Part shown: piece by piece, positions 12,303-21,984 of the stretch
Numbering within the stretch: the stretch's first letter is position 1
How the letters are laid out: every line of letters starts with the position of its first letter
Virus record (IMG/VR): IMGVR_UViG_3300042376_001558
Coordinates: 1-39,081 of that record
Origin: a virus
Strand: one strand, 5' to 3'
DNA length: 39,081 nt
Position numbers and translations under genes: made by a program
Notes under the pieces: model-generated
Databases searched by the model: none
Told to the model about the DNA's origin: nothing
Seen by the model: the letters and a program-made list of their open reading frames with translations, nothing else

Positions 12303-15300
12303 CCGTGTCGAACGGGAAGAGCTGCTGGAACATCGACCGCGAGCTGGGGTTGGGTGCACCACCACCACCGCCCCCACCGCCTTGCGGCGCCTGGCCCTGC
12401 GGGCCCTTGGGCGGCAGCACGCCAGGCACCCCACGGGTGTTGGGGGCCACGGGCATCAGGCGCAACTGACGCGCTGCTTGGCCCTGCGGGGTGAAGATGG
12501 GCTGGACGGTGTCTCGCAGTTGCGAGGGCCGCGGTTCTTCAGGCGCGATGTAGTTCAGCGCAGGGGTCACCGCGGTACGGCCGACCGACACGCCCATGGC
12601 GCCCAGTTTGTCGAGCAGCCTGTTGGCAATGCTGGTCTGCTGCTTGGCTGTCTTGCCCTTTTCGAGCAGCAACGCCATCAGTTCTGGGTCCTTGGCGGCG
12701 TTCTCCATGACCTGGCGCACGGTCGCATTGGGCAGCGCGTCAAAGATTTGGCGGACAGCCTTGGAGCCGGCCGCGGCGGCGATCAGGGAGTTGCCTCCAG
12801 GGGTGATTGAAGTGCCGAGCTTAGAGCCCACAACCCGAAGCCCAAGCTCAGTGACGGCATCTGCCCCTTCAATGAGGTTGTCGATCGGGATGCCGTTATT
12901 GACCGCCGTCTCAACCTTCACCATCGGATTGATGAGCCGCTTGAGATTTTTGATGTCCGACAGAGACATGGCGCCACTCGCACGCATGATGTTGACGAGC
13001 GACGGCTGCGTACGCGACAGGGGCTCAAAGAGCGCGTCGTTGTAGGCGGAGATGCTGAACTTCCCCGACAGGCCGCCCGCCTTTGTGTAGGCGTAATCGA
13101 GCACCGTTGAACGCAGGCCATCCAGCGCGTCCGGGCCGCCCGCCTTGGCCAGTTGCGTGATCCGGGTAAAGCCCTTGACGGGGTTGCGACTGTTGATGAT
13201 GTCGCCGATGACGCGGGTGGGGTTCTCCGAAGACAGAACCTGCGCAAATGCTGTCTGGCCGAGGAGATTCTTCTCGATAACGCTGTTCTGGCTCTTAACT
13301 TGCAGCAGCAGGTTTTGCGCATGCGTGGCGTCGCGCAGATCGTCCATGATGCCCAGTTTGTTGAGCATGGTCTCGTTCTGCTGAGCAAAGCGCGTGAGCT
13401 TGGCCGTGTTCAACTGCTGGACGTAGGCGTTCTTGGTCTTGTCGTACACGGTCTCAATCGCGTCAGCGGCAAGAAGGCGCAGCACGCGGTTCTGTGCATC
13501 ACGAACTGACACGACGCCTGTATCAGACAGTTCGGCCATGGGCTTGAACATCTGCGCCTGAGGGCTGTTCTTGCCGAACTTGGTCACCGCTTCGTCGTAT
13601 TGCGTGCGGAGAAACTTCACGGCGTCTTCCACCTGCTCCATGCGCTGCATGGTGACGTCGGCATTGGAGCCGAATGCCCGGGAGACCAGAATCTCAGCAG
13701 GAATCTTCTCCGCCCCGCCACGGGCCTTGCCGCCGGTGATGGATGCAGTCTTTGCAAAGGTACGTGTAAAGGTGTCGTTCAGTGCGCTAGAGAAGGCGCG
13801 AGCCTGGTCAAGAATGGGGTTCTTGACCGTGCTCAAGTCGTCAAGCAGAGAGCTGGCAACCTTGGCGTACATCTCCGCGTTGGCTGGGTCATTGCGCGCT
13901 GCCTCCAACAGGTTGGAACGGTAGTTCACAAGCTCAGACAGCGGAACAGGCTTTGGTGTGGCGATAAAGGAGCCCGGCACCTTGCCGGTGTCCAAGAACT
14001 CTTGCGTGTTGCGCCCAAGCTTGTACTTCTGCACGGCAGCCTGGTCCAGGCCAAAGCTGTCCATGATCCTGCGGACCATGTCAGGGACAGCCTGGTCGTA
14101 GACCGCGTCACCGACCTCTGCTGCGCGGGCCAAGAACATGTCGGCCGTCTGCTTTGGCGCAAGGCTCGGTGCCACCAGCTTTACGTCCTGGAAGGTGACG
14201 GTCTTGGGGCGATCCTTGCCGTAGTCCCACCCGCTTTGCACCGTCGTCAGGGTCTTTTTCTGCACCGGCGTCGTCAACTGCCTGATGGCTTCGGTCCAAA
14301 GCTCGCGCTCCGCCATCCGTGCCTGGCTGAGTGCAAGTTCTGTTTCGGTCTTGATGATGTCGCCGATCTGGGCGCGGGCACCGGGCGTATCCTTGGTGAT
14401 CTGCGCAATCTTCATTGCAGAGTTGGCATCGGCCTGTGCCAGGCGCGCGTCCAACGCGGCGCGGAACCTGGTGTCACGAAGCTGAGCCGCCGCCCGCAGT
14501 GCGGCTGGGTTGCCCGTCATGGTCTGCAGGTTTTTGATGAGAAGCTCGTACGCCGCCATCGCGTCCTTGCCCTGCTTTGCCGTCTGCGCGCCAAACTGCT
14601 TGTGGAAGTCCCCCAGCGACTTCTCCAAGTCCATCAGAGTAGGACTGGCCGTCTTTTGCGCCGCGGTCGGAGCAACCCCTTGCGGCAACTGCTGCCGCAG
14701 CGCCGCGATCAGCGCCGCCGGGTCTTCCTTGTTTTTCTCCAAGGCATCGAGCAGGATGTTCACTGCCTTGTCTTCCATCCTGGCGGACTGCGTGGCTTTC
14801 GCCCCGCGAGCGTACTGAAGGCCTTGCTTGGTAAGGTTCACGCCCTCCACCAGCAGCCTGCCTGGAGAGAGAACCCCGGCCGTGACTTCTGCTCCTAGCC
14901 GTGCCCCCGTCTGACCAGGGAAAAACGCTTCAGCAGTGCCGCCCGCTACCCCCATAGCAGCGGCAGTGCCCGCCTCTGTTGCCATGAAAACACCCGGGCT
15001 TCGGCGGGCCGACTCTCCAACCGCGGACAAGAACCGAGAAACGCGGTTGCCCGTCATGTAAGGAATGCCGAATGCCGCTGGCGCAGTCGAAAGGGCAGAG
15101 CCAAAGGTCTTGCCGCCCTCGCGGTAGGGCACCAAATCGTCCCGCGGCACAGCCGGGAACCAGCGGTCAAGCTCCTGGCCAAACAAGTATCCTGCCCCAA
15201 TGCCGAAGAGGGTCGTGGCGACCGGATAGGCAGGTGTGAGCGGGCCCAAGACAGGCAACACGGCAGGTGCCGTTTTTATGCCGAATTGCGCACCCGCCAA

Positions 15301-15579
15301 GGCGCCAGCCGCAACAGGCATGTCACGACCTGCGCCTTGGAGAGTGCCAAGGGCGACCTGTTCCATGCGCTGAGACGCGGTTGGGCGAGCCTCTTCCAAC
15401 AGGGCATCCATCCCGGCGGAAAACTCGGTCGTTGGGGGCTCTTGAAAGGCTTTGAAGGGCTCGCTGATTGCCTTGGGCACGGGCACGCCCAAAACGCGGC
15501 TGCCTCCTTCAAACCTGGTGGGCACGTCCTCAAGAAGAGCATCCATTCCAGAAGCCGTCTTGTCTTTTTCGTCTGCCAT
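12256..15579 (-). CDS. Very large internal virion protein (probable DNA-ejection protein)
   Basis: This 1107-residue protein is Ala/Gln/Lys-rich and mostly helical. Residues about 75-190 include long Gly/Ala hydrophobic segments (AGALAGAQFGIKTAPAVLPV, VATTLFGIGAGYLFGQ). The long central part is charged helical (250-900). The C-terminus has Pro/Gly-rich linkers including eight consecutive Gly. A short motif GMDALLE occurs twice near the N-terminus (11-17 and 56-62). Size, composition and position as the last virion gene match podovirus internal or ejection proteins. No lysozyme or transglycosylase motif is visible. GGAG lies 8 nt before the ATG. Its 3' end overlaps the convergent nuclease gene. 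Confidence 0.82.
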   Translation of the reverse strand: MADEKDKTASGMDALLEDVPTRFEGGSRVLGVPVPKAISEPFKAFQEPPTTEFSAGMDALLEEARPTASQRMEQVALGTLQGAGRDMPVAAGALAGAQFGIKTAPAVLPVLGPLTPAYPVATTLFGIGAGYLFGQELDRWFPAVPRDDLVPYREGGKTFGSALSTAPAAFGIPYMTGNRVSRFLSAVGESARRSPGVFMATEAGTAAAMGVAGGTAEAFFPGQTGARLGAEVTAGVLSPGRLLVEGVNLTKQGLQYARGAKATQSARMEDKAVNILLDALEKNKEDPAALIAALRQQLPQGVAPTAAQKTASPTLMDLEKSLGDFHKQFGAQTAKQGKDAMAAYELLIKNLQTMTGNPAALRAAAQLRDTRFRAALDARLAQADANSAMKIAQITKDTPGARAQIGDIIKTETELALSQARMAERELWTEAIRQLTTPVQKKTLTTVQSGWDYGKDRPKTVTFQDVKLVAPSLAPKQTADMFLARAAEVGDAVYDQAVPDMVRRIMDSFGLDQAAVQKYKLGRNTQEFLDTGKVPGSFIATPKPVPLSELVNYRSNLLEAARNDPANAEMYAKVASSLLDDLSTVKNPILDQARAFSSALNDTFTRTFAKTASITGGKARGGAEKIPAEILVSRAFGSNADVTMQRMEQVEDAVKFLRTQYDEAVTKFGKNSPQAQMFKPMAELSDTGVVSVRDAQNRVLRLLAADAIETVYDKTKNAYVQQLNTAKLTRFAQQNETMLNKLGIMDDLRDATHAQNLLLQVKSQNSVIEKNLLGQTAFAQVLSSENPTRVIGDIINSRNPVKGFTRITQLAKAGGPDALDGLRSTVLDYAYTKAGGLSGKFSISAYNDALFEPLSRTQPSLVNIMRASGAMSLSDIKNLKRLINPMVKVETAVNNGIPIDNLIEGADAVTELGLRVVGSKLGTSITPGGNSLIAAAAGSKAVRQIFDALPNATVRQVMENAAKDPELMALLLEKGKTAKQQTSIANRLLDKLGAMGVSVGRTAVTPALNYIAPEEPRPSQLRDTVQPIFTPQGQAARQLRLMPVAPNTRGVPGVLPPKGPQGQAPQGGGGGGGGAPNPSSRSMFQQLFPFDTVSPLVAAAQQPAPPT

Positions 15580-15591
15580 GCTGCTGCTCCG

Positions 15592-17616
15592 TTACTGAGG
15601 GGCCCTGATGCGCTTCAAGGTCACGCCGTTCACAAGCACCTCTGTGCCGGGAGGATACCTGCGAATGTCTGCCTCAGAATATACAGCCGGAGGAAGCCCA
15701 AGCTGGCCCAGGAACTTCTGGTACTCCATGGCTTTTTCGCGCGCTTTGCCCTTGTCCTCTGGAGAGAGTCCAGAGTCGTCGGCCCCCATCTTCCGGTAGG
15801 ACGCGATCCCCTCGCGCAGGACTTGACCAAGGGCGATGAGACGCGTGCCGTACACGTCAGGGTCAGTCCACGCGCTTGGCTGGATCGCCATGACCTTGTC
15901 GATGTTTTTCTGTTCCCAGACACTGCCGGCCACGCTCTTGAGCATGGCCTCTTTCAAGCGCTCTGCCATAAGTTCAGCGTTCTTGCGTGCCAAAGTTACC
16001 GAGGATGCAGGGTCGCCCAGACCAGGGATGGCCGACACGCCGGCAACCGCCGCCGCGCCCGGGCCCGCCACATCAAACCGGGTGGCCCATAGCGTCATGG
16101 GCCGTGGTCCTTGAGCCGCGGCACCTGCTGCGGGCGCACCTGCAGCCGGAGCCGCCGGAGCCCCAGGCGCAGCGCCGGCGGGCACTGCCGCAGGAGCCGC
16201 GGCACCCGCTTCCGGAGCAGCAGGGCGAGCCCCTGCCGTGGGGTTCATCACCGGTTGCGGCACGGTTGGCAGACCCAGTCTCTTGCGGGCCGCCTCGGCC
16301 TGCGCGACGAAGTCGGGGAGCACGCCCGGCACCTGCACGATGCCTGGGATTCTCGTGACAGGGTCGACCTTGAGCTCTTGCCGTCCCAGTTTGAACTGCA
16401 TGATGGCAGAGGCCATCAGCTTGTCCTCTTCGGGCTTGGTCAGGCCTTGGGCGTACCTCTCCGTGAGGCCGGGCATGTTGACGACGTTCCACTGCCAGTC
16501 GCCCTTGCCCCAGATCGAGTCGCCCATCTTGAGCTTCTGAGCTTGAAGCTTGGCGTCAGCGCGCAGGACGTCCTTGAAGATGTCAGTCTTGCGCTTGAGC
16601 AGTTCGTTGTTCTGGGTGACGACCTGGTCAATGTCCTTCTCGCCCTGTTGAAGGGCCAGGACCTTGATCTGCCGGTCAATCTTGTCCATGGCCTCCAACT
16701 GCCTGCCAATCGCCGTCGGCAGCGTCTTGGTGGCCCCTGCCAGGCGCGAGAAGAAGCTGCCCTTGAGCGGGCGGCCTCCTTCGTCGACGTTGGCCGCAAA
16801 GCCAAAGGCCCGCTGGCCCAGCTCAAACAGCATCTGGGCTTCCGACAGCTTCCTGTCAGCGCCCAACGCCTTCTGGTACTCCGGCAGACGCGCCTCCATG
16901 GCCTTTGTCAGGGTTGGCACAGCGGCAGGGGACCGCGTCAGGAGCTTGTTCATTTCTGCTTTGGCACTGCTGACCATCGCAGGGTCGTACAGCATGTCCT
17001 CGTCTTCCCGAGCGGTACCGTCAGCAGGGGTCACGCCGCTCGGATTAGACCCCGCTTGAAAACGCTGGACGGGGCCGCCGCGGGCCATCTGCACGGGCGG
17101 CGGACCTTCTGCCGGGGGCGCGCCGGCGCCGCCCATCAGCGCCGCAATGCCGCCGTCTTGCGGGGGAGGCGCCATCTCTGCGCCCGGTGTGCCGGGGCCC
17201 ATGGGCGGTGCACCAGGAGGCGGGCCGCCAGGGGCTGCTCCTTGGGGCCCAGGAGGCGCCATCGGGGGCTGTGGCCCTTGGGCCATGGCTTGTGAAGGGG
17301 GCAGCGCGCCAATCCCGCCGCCTTGGGCGAGAATAGGCTGGAGCATCGCGAGCACGGACTCGGGGGTCTCCGTGGCAGCGGCGTAGCCGACCATGTCGGC
17401 CAGTTCGTCGCGGCGCGCGTCGATCGAGCGCATGTCCCCGCGCAGGTTGTTCATGAGGATTTCGGGGGAATCCGGACGGCGTTCGAGGTACTTGCCCTCG
17501 CCCTCATCCTGGTCTTCGCCCTCGCCCTCATCCTCGTCTTCGCTCATGGAGTCCATGAACCCCTGCATGATCCCGACGTTCTCGACGTCGTCGTCGCCCA
17601 TCATTTTTTCTTTCAT
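15592..17616 (-). CDS. Large acidic and Pro/Gly/Ala-rich virion protein
   Basis: The 674-residue product starts at 17616 after AAGGGG. The N-terminus holds a dense acidic tract at about residues 25-41 (EDEDEGEGEDQDEGEG), then a long Pro/Gly/Ala/Met linker (about 97-190). Next comes a short motif MARGGPVQRFQAGS of a kind seen in internal proteins of related podoviruses. A helical domain (about 210-440), a second Ala/Pro linker (about 455-505) and a helical C-terminal domain follow. No enzyme motif is visible. It lies between two other large virion proteins with 12-15 nt gaps, so it is probably a structural or ejected protein. Confidence 0.8.
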   Translation of the reverse strand: MKEKMMGDDDVENVGIMQGFMDSMSEDEDEGEGEDQDEGEGKYLERRPDSPEILMNNLRGDMRSIDARRDELADMVGYAAATETPESVLAMLQPILAQGGGIGALPPSQAMAQGPQPPMAPPGPQGAAPGGPPPGAPPMGPGTPGAEMAPPPQDGGIAALMGGAGAPPAEGPPPVQMARGGPVQRFQAGSNPSGVTPADGTAREDEDMLYDPAMVSSAKAEMNKLLTRSPAAVPTLTKAMEARLPEYQKALGADRKLSEAQMLFELGQRAFGFAANVDEGGRPLKGSFFSRLAGATKTLPTAIGRQLEAMDKIDRQIKVLALQQGEKDIDQVVTQNNELLKRKTDIFKDVLRADAKLQAQKLKMGDSIWGKGDWQWNVVNMPGLTERYAQGLTKPEEDKLMASAIMQFKLGRQELKVDPVTRIPGIVQVPGVLPDFVAQAEAARKRLGLPTVPQPVMNPTAGARPAAPEAGAAAPAAVPAGAAPGAPAAPAAGAPAAGAAAQGPRPMTLWATRFDVAGPGAAAVAGVSAIPGLGDPASSVTLARKNAELMAERLKEAMLKSVAGSVWEQKNIDKVMAIQPSAWTDPDVYGTRLIALGQVLREGIASYRKMGADDSGLSPEDKGKAREKAMEYQKFLGQLGLPPAVYSEADIRRYPPGTEVLVNGVTLKRIRAPQ

Positions 17617-17631
17617 GTTGACCCCTTACCT

Positions 17632-19578
17632 TCAACCAAAAAGTCCCATTTTCTTCGCCCCCGCGGCCGTCGCGAGCGCGCCCAAGCCGACGCCTACGGC
17701 TTGCTGGAACGGGCTGGCAGTCGGCTGGCTGGCCACCTGCGTCGACATCTGGCTCGACGGGGCACCCTTGTAGATGTCCGACAGGAAGCCTGCCTGCTGG
17801 TACGGGGCGTAAACCTTCTGCAACTGGTTGGCGCGCGCGGCGTCTGCCTTCTGCTGATCCAAGGCCTGCTGCGCCTGGCCGACGTTGTACAGGAAGTTGA
17901 TGTCGCCCTGTTGCAGCGCCTGCGCGGTCTGACCCAGCGCGCCTTGTTGCACGCCGAGTTGACCGAGTTGACCGGCCATCTGACCAAGGCCCTGGGCCTG
18001 AGCCTGGCCAATGCCAAACTGCTGCCCGGCCAACTGCCCGATGCCCTGGCCAAGGCCTTGGAACTGCTGGCCCTGCTGGCCGTAGATGTTGGCGATCTGG
18101 CCGCCCATCTGGCCGTACTGGCCCGCCTGCTGCGTCAGGAGGTTGGCGATGTTCTGGTTGATCGCCGCCTCTTGCCCGGCCAGCGCGCCTTGCTGCGAGG
18201 CCATGTTGCCATACTGCTGCCCTGCTTGGAGGAACTGGCCCGCGGCCCCCTGCCCAAGCTGCGCCTGCTGCACGCCCAACTGGCCCAAGCCCTGCCCGGC
18301 GGCAATCTGGTTCTGTGCCAGGTTGCCGTACAGCCCTGCCGCGCCCTGATTGAGGCCCGCTTGCTGCGCTGCAGCAGAAACCTGCCCCTGGCCCGCGGCC
18401 ATGAGTTGCTGGGCGGCATTCTGGCCAAGACCCGCCTGCTGGGCGGCAACCTGTGCTTGCTGCGTGCCAAGCTGGCCAATGCCCTGCCCGGCCTGCAGTT
18501 GGCGCTGTTGCTGCTGCTCAAACGTGGCCTGCGCCTGTGCCTGCGCCTGGGAGTACCCCTGGGACAGGAGGTTGGCAATTGTGCTGGCCTTCTGGTCCAT
18601 CAGATTGCGCTCCATCTCGGCGCGCTGTACACCCTCCCGCTCGCCGCCAAACGCACCCGCACGGACAGCCTGCGCGGCCAGCCCCTGCTGGGCGATCGCG
18701 CCCTGGCGGTTGATCTGGCGCATGGTCTCGTCGATCACCTGCTGCCGGTACGGGTCCATGAAGGACTGCGCAGACGACGGATCGTACGCCTGCTGCGCCC
18801 CGCCGAGCGTGCCGATGCCCTGGCTCAGCGCCTGCTCGGCCTGGCCAAAACCCGGCTGGTTGGTGGCCATTGCAGAGGCCAGAGCCCCGCCGTACATGGC
18901 GTTGACTCCCTGCTCCATTCCGGGGGCCTGCGCCGATCGCGCAGCCATCTGCTGGGCCGTGCTCAGGCCCCCAAGGCCCTGACCAATGGCCTCCGTGGCC
19001 GGCGCAAGGTTGGCCTGGCTGGACTGGGCCGCCATGTTCTGGGCCGTGGTCAGCGATCCGAGGCCCCTGCTGATGTCCTGGTAGGCCGGGTTGAACCGGG
19101 CGGACGTGTCGGAGGCCAAGGCCCGCTGGCCTGCCGTGCCCAGGTAGCCAAGCCCCTGGGAGATTGGGGCAAGGCCCGCTGCCATGTTGGCAGTGGCGCC
19201 CCCAGCTTGCTGCATGGCCCGCTGTGCGTCGGTGAACTGCGCCCGGGTGTCGGCGCCGCGCAGGATGTCAGCGGCCTCGGCCGTGGTGCCATAGGCCCCG
19301 CCCAGTGCCTGGTTGGCCGCCGTCATATAGGGGGTGAAGGCCCCCACCCCCAGGGCCGTTGCCGCGTTAATCGCGGTTGTCTGAGGGCCAGTAAACCCCT
19401 CTACTTGATAGGCGGGGAGCTGCTCGCCCAGCGGAGTACGCTGACCGATGACGTTGCCCTGGTCATCGATGATGTTGTTGTAGGCGAGTGCTTGGGCCTG
19501 CTGAAGGAGCTTGACCTTGTACGCCTCGATCTTCGGGTCTTCCCGGATAATTTGTTGGGTGACGGTCTGGTCTGACAT
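17632..19578 (-). CDS. Gln/Gly/Ala-rich repetitive internal virion protein
   Basis: This is a 648-residue protein. A conserved segment near residues 280-325 (DPYRQQVIDETMRQINRQGA, then RAGAFGGEREGVQRAEMERN) is followed by about 230 residues of degenerate repeats of the form GQGxGQLGxQQAQ, dominated by Gln, Gly and Ala and lacking Cys. This is typical of long, rod-like or ejected helical proteins. The C-terminus closes with ATAAGAKKMGLFG, an ending I associate with related podovirus internal proteins. It starts at 19578, almost abutting the upstream gene (3-nt gap). No catalytic motif is visible. Confidence 0.83.
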   Translation of the reverse strand: MSDQTVTQQIIREDPKIEAYKVKLLQQAQALAYNNIIDDQGNVIGQRTPLGEQLPAYQVEGFTGPQTTAINAATALGVGAFTPYMTAANQALGGAYGTTAEAADILRGADTRAQFTDAQRAMQQAGGATANMAAGLAPISQGLGYLGTAGQRALASDTSARFNPAYQDISRGLGSLTTAQNMAAQSSQANLAPATEAIGQGLGGLSTAQQMAARSAQAPGMEQGVNAMYGGALASAMATNQPGFGQAEQALSQGIGTLGGAQQAYDPSSAQSFMDPYRQQVIDETMRQINRQGAIAQQGLAAQAVRAGAFGGEREGVQRAEMERNLMDQKASTIANLLSQGYSQAQAQAQATFEQQQQRQLQAGQGIGQLGTQQAQVAAQQAGLGQNAAQQLMAAGQGQVSAAAQQAGLNQGAAGLYGNLAQNQIAAGQGLGQLGVQQAQLGQGAAGQFLQAGQQYGNMASQQGALAGQEAAINQNIANLLTQQAGQYGQMGGQIANIYGQQGQQFQGLGQGIGQLAGQQFGIGQAQAQGLGQMAGQLGQLGVQQGALGQTAQALQQGDINFLYNVGQAQQALDQQKADAARANQLQKVYAPYQQAGFLSDIYKGAPSSQMSTQVASQPTASPFQQAVGVGLGALATAAGAKKMGLFG

Positions 19579-19581
19579 GGG

Positions 19582-21876
19582 TTACGCCTTTACAGCTCCG
19601 CCTTCGAGCTTTTTCATGAGTTTGTACATGCGCGCAGCTCCCTTGCGTCGGCTGCCGCCCCCAGCGTTGCGCACCGCCCTGGCGGTGAAGACAAACTCGC
19701 CGTCCGACAGCATGGCCGGAATGGAGTCCGAAGTGCCGGTGCCCGGGCCGTTGATCGGGCCCGTCTTGCGCGGAAACTCCGTCGGCGTCGGCTGGCCGCC
19801 CTTTGCGAGCCTCTGCGGCTGACCGTACAACATGGGCACTCCGTACAGGCCCGCCATGTTGTAGGGCTGCGGTATCCCCGCGGGGCTACGGCTGAAACCT
19901 CCGGGGGCCGAGATTCCTGGGGCGCCCATTGGCGCCGGGGCATACCCAGAAGTTGGGATATCCACCATGGGCGGGCGCACCATAGGCGGCCTATAGCCAG
20001 AGTCCAGGCCCCCAGTGAACATACTGGGGTTATCCCTCATGTAGTCGATGCCGGTGTAGTCCCGATTGAAGGCTGGATTCGGGTCAGCAGGCGACGACTT
20101 CGTGCCCCCAAAAGCGGCCACGGTGCCGTAAGTCAGCGCAGCCGCCGGGCCATACTGGCGCAGGAGACTGACGTCGCTGGGCAGGCCCGGGCGGCTCGGC
20201 GAGATGTTCTCGCTGTAGAAGTCCTTGGCGTCTTGGGCCATGCGATCAAAAAAGCCCGGAGCATTTGTCGGAACAGGTGCCGATGCACTTGGAGCCGGTG
20301 CTCCCGGGGTCGCAGCGCTCGGAGCCGCTGCACTTGGCGCCGTTGCCCCCGGGGCCGCAGGCGCGGTACCCGCTGGCGCAACGCCAGGTCCAGCGGTAGG
20401 ATTAAATTCCAGCGGCGTCTGGGTGAACGTGCTCATTGGACTGGAGGTTGGCATCGAATAAGACCTGGCACCGCCGCCCATGTCGTAACTGTACTGGCCT
20501 GTGATCCTGCCAGGGTACGTCTCCTGCAGGCGTGCGAGGCGACCAATATCGCCTTGTTGCGCTGCCTGCTGCGCCATGACTTGAGGGTAGTCAGCTATCC
20601 CGCCAGGGACATCAGGTATGAACCTGGCCGCCTGAGCAGTGCCGCCATAGTTCAGCGACTCCACCGGAGACATGAGGTCTGCAGCGGTCCCGATAGGACC
20701 TGGAGCACCTGGTTGAGCGGCGTTTTGCGCCGCGATCTCGCCGCTCCTGAAGCCCTCTTGAGCTCTTTGGCGTATGTCTTCCGCGGTCACGCGACCTTCG
20801 TCCAACAGGCCAGTGTTGTTTCGCACGCCGGCCATAGCTGCTGCGGAAGCGCCGGACATCAGGCCCATGCGCAAGGCATCCTTTGTGCTCATGCCGCCAA
20901 GTTTGCCCACGCCAGCGCCAATGACGCCGGTAGCCAGCCCGGTATTCAAGGCAGAACCCGCAACGCCCGGCAGGTAATTGCCGACTGCCGCCATGGGGTT
21001 GGTGCCCATGACCGTCCCGCCACCACCGATGTAGCCCATGGCGCCGGAGATCAGAGCGTCCTTCATTGAGCCGCCGCCAAGGAGTGTGGCCCCCGCGCTG
21101 CCCAGGGCCGCCGCTCCGGCGGTAGTACTGGCCAGGCCAATGCCTGCTGGCCCGAGGACCGTGGCCAATGCAACGGTCAGCAGGATTCGACCGACGGGGG
21201 ACTTGGCGACCTTCTTGACGACGTTGACAACCGACTTGACAACGCCCTTGATTGCCTTGGCAACCTTCTTCAAGAAGAACTCAGGCATGCCCGTGTTCGG
21301 GTTGATCGTGCCTGCACCACCACGGCTCTTCAGAAGCTGCGCCTCCTCTGGGGTGATGTGCGCCAGCATGCTATCGCCACGGCGCCCCTGAGAGGCCAGA
21401 TACGAGGCAACATCGGCCAGGCCGCCTTGGGCCATGGGCATCGCTCCCATGCCCTCCATCGGAGGCTCCTCCATCATGGGGGCTTGCGCCCCCTGGATAG
21501 AGGTCATCTTCAACTCGTTGAGCACCGTCAGGACAGCGCCGAGGAACTCGGGGTCGTACTCTTCAGGGATGTCTTCGGGGTCGACAACGTCGTCGCGGAT
21601 GAGCTCCTCGCGCATCTGCTTGTAACGGTCAGGGCGTTGGGAGAGCTGCTCAAACACCTCGATGAGCTGCTCAAGCTCTGACGGGGTAAGCTCCAGCTCC
21701 TGCATGTTCTCACGCAGGGCCTGGCGGAGCATGTCCTGCTCCTCCGGCCGGGCCATCCCAAGGGCGGTTTGCGCAGCGTCGTACGCGTCAAAACTGGTCA
21801 CCGCAGGCATCTCAGATGCCTGGTCGTCCCGCATGCCTGCCCCTTGGGGCAGCGCCATGATGCCTTCATTCGCCAT
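19582..21876 (-). CDS. Large internal/tail virion protein with membrane-active segment
   Basis: The 764-residue protein has an acidic helical N-terminus (about 30-125), then the phage-conserved segment RRGDSMLAHITPEEAQLLKS ... INPNTGMPEFF (165-201). A Lys-rich amphipathic helix (203-226) and a hydrophobic stretch (230-249) that could enter membranes come next, followed by Gly/Ala/Pro-rich repeats. A widespread virion-protein C-terminal motif ends it (GTSDSIPAMLSDGEFVFTAR, then a Lys/Arg-rich tail). The start at 21876 uses GGAAAGGAC, which can pair with a complementary upstream sequence. It is the first gene of the large internal-protein group. A role in genome delivery is inferred. Confidence 0.83.
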   Translation of the reverse strand: MANEGIMALPQGAGMRDDQASEMPAVTSFDAYDAAQTALGMARPEEQDMLRQALRENMQELELTPSELEQLIEVFEQLSQRPDRYKQMREELIRDDVVDPEDIPEEYDPEFLGAVLTVLNELKMTSIQGAQAPMMEEPPMEGMGAMPMAQGGLADVASYLASQGRRGDSMLAHITPEEAQLLKSRGGAGTINPNTGMPEFFLKKVAKAIKGVVKSVVNVVKKVAKSPVGRILLTVALATVLGPAGIGLASTTAGAAALGSAGATLLGGGSMKDALISGAMGYIGGGGTVMGTNPMAAVGNYLPGVAGSALNTGLATGVIGAGVGKLGGMSTKDALRMGLMSGASAAAMAGVRNNTGLLDEGRVTAEDIRQRAQEGFRSGEIAAQNAAQPGAPGPIGTAADLMSPVESLNYGGTAQAARFIPDVPGGIADYPQVMAQQAAQQGDIGRLARLQETYPGRITGQYSYDMGGGARSYSMPTSSPMSTFTQTPLEFNPTAGPGVAPAGTAPAAPGATAPSAAAPSAATPGAPAPSASAPVPTNAPGFFDRMAQDAKDFYSENISPSRPGLPSDVSLLRQYGPAAALTYGTVAAFGGTKSSPADPNPAFNRDYTGIDYMRDNPSMFTGGLDSGYRPPMVRPPMVDIPTSGYAPAPMGAPGISAPGGFSRSPAGIPQPYNMAGLYGVPMLYGQPQRLAKGGQPTPTEFPRKTGPINGPGTGTSDSIPAMLSDGEFVFTARAVRNAGGGSRRKGAARMYKLMKKLEGGAVKA

Positions 21877-21880
21877 AGTT

Positions 21881-21935
21881 GTCCTTTCCGAGTGTGGCCA
21901 GTGGCCCTGCATGGGGCCGCGCGCCTGGAAAGGAC
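21881..21935 (-). promoter_or_regulatory. Leader hairpin that can sequester the ribosome binding site
   Basis: On the minus strand GTCCTTTCC (21935-21927) is the exact complement of GGAAAGGAC (21889-21881), which is the ribosome site 4 nt before the ATG at 21876. An inner stem GGCCC/GGGCC (loop CATGCA) lies between them and would bring the arms together. Folding would hide the ribosome site. This looks like translational control, possibly delaying synthesis of the internal proteins. Confidence 0.55.
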
Positions 21936-21950
21936 GCGAGATTTGACCCA

Positions 21951-21980
21951 ATTATCCGATATAGCTGGCCCGGTTGTCTA
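21951..21980 (-). promoter_or_regulatory. Candidate sigma-70-type promoter for the internal-protein genes
   Basis: TAGACA (21980-21975, -35, one mismatch to TTGACA) and GATAAT (21956-21951, -10, one mismatch to TATAAT) are separated by 18 nt on the minus strand. The gap is intergenic and upstream of the gene starting at 21876, leaving a leader of about 70 nt. It is the best promoter match I found in the virion half. Confidence 0.5.
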
Positions 21981-21984
21981 CGGG

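Noticed and set aside
17323-19575. Plus-strand open frame of 750 codons opposite two virion genes
   Set aside because: Composition is Leu/Arg/Ala-rich as expected from the antisense of GC-rich Gln/Gly codons, and it has no ribosome site. The opposite-strand proteins have conserved phage segments and proper starts.
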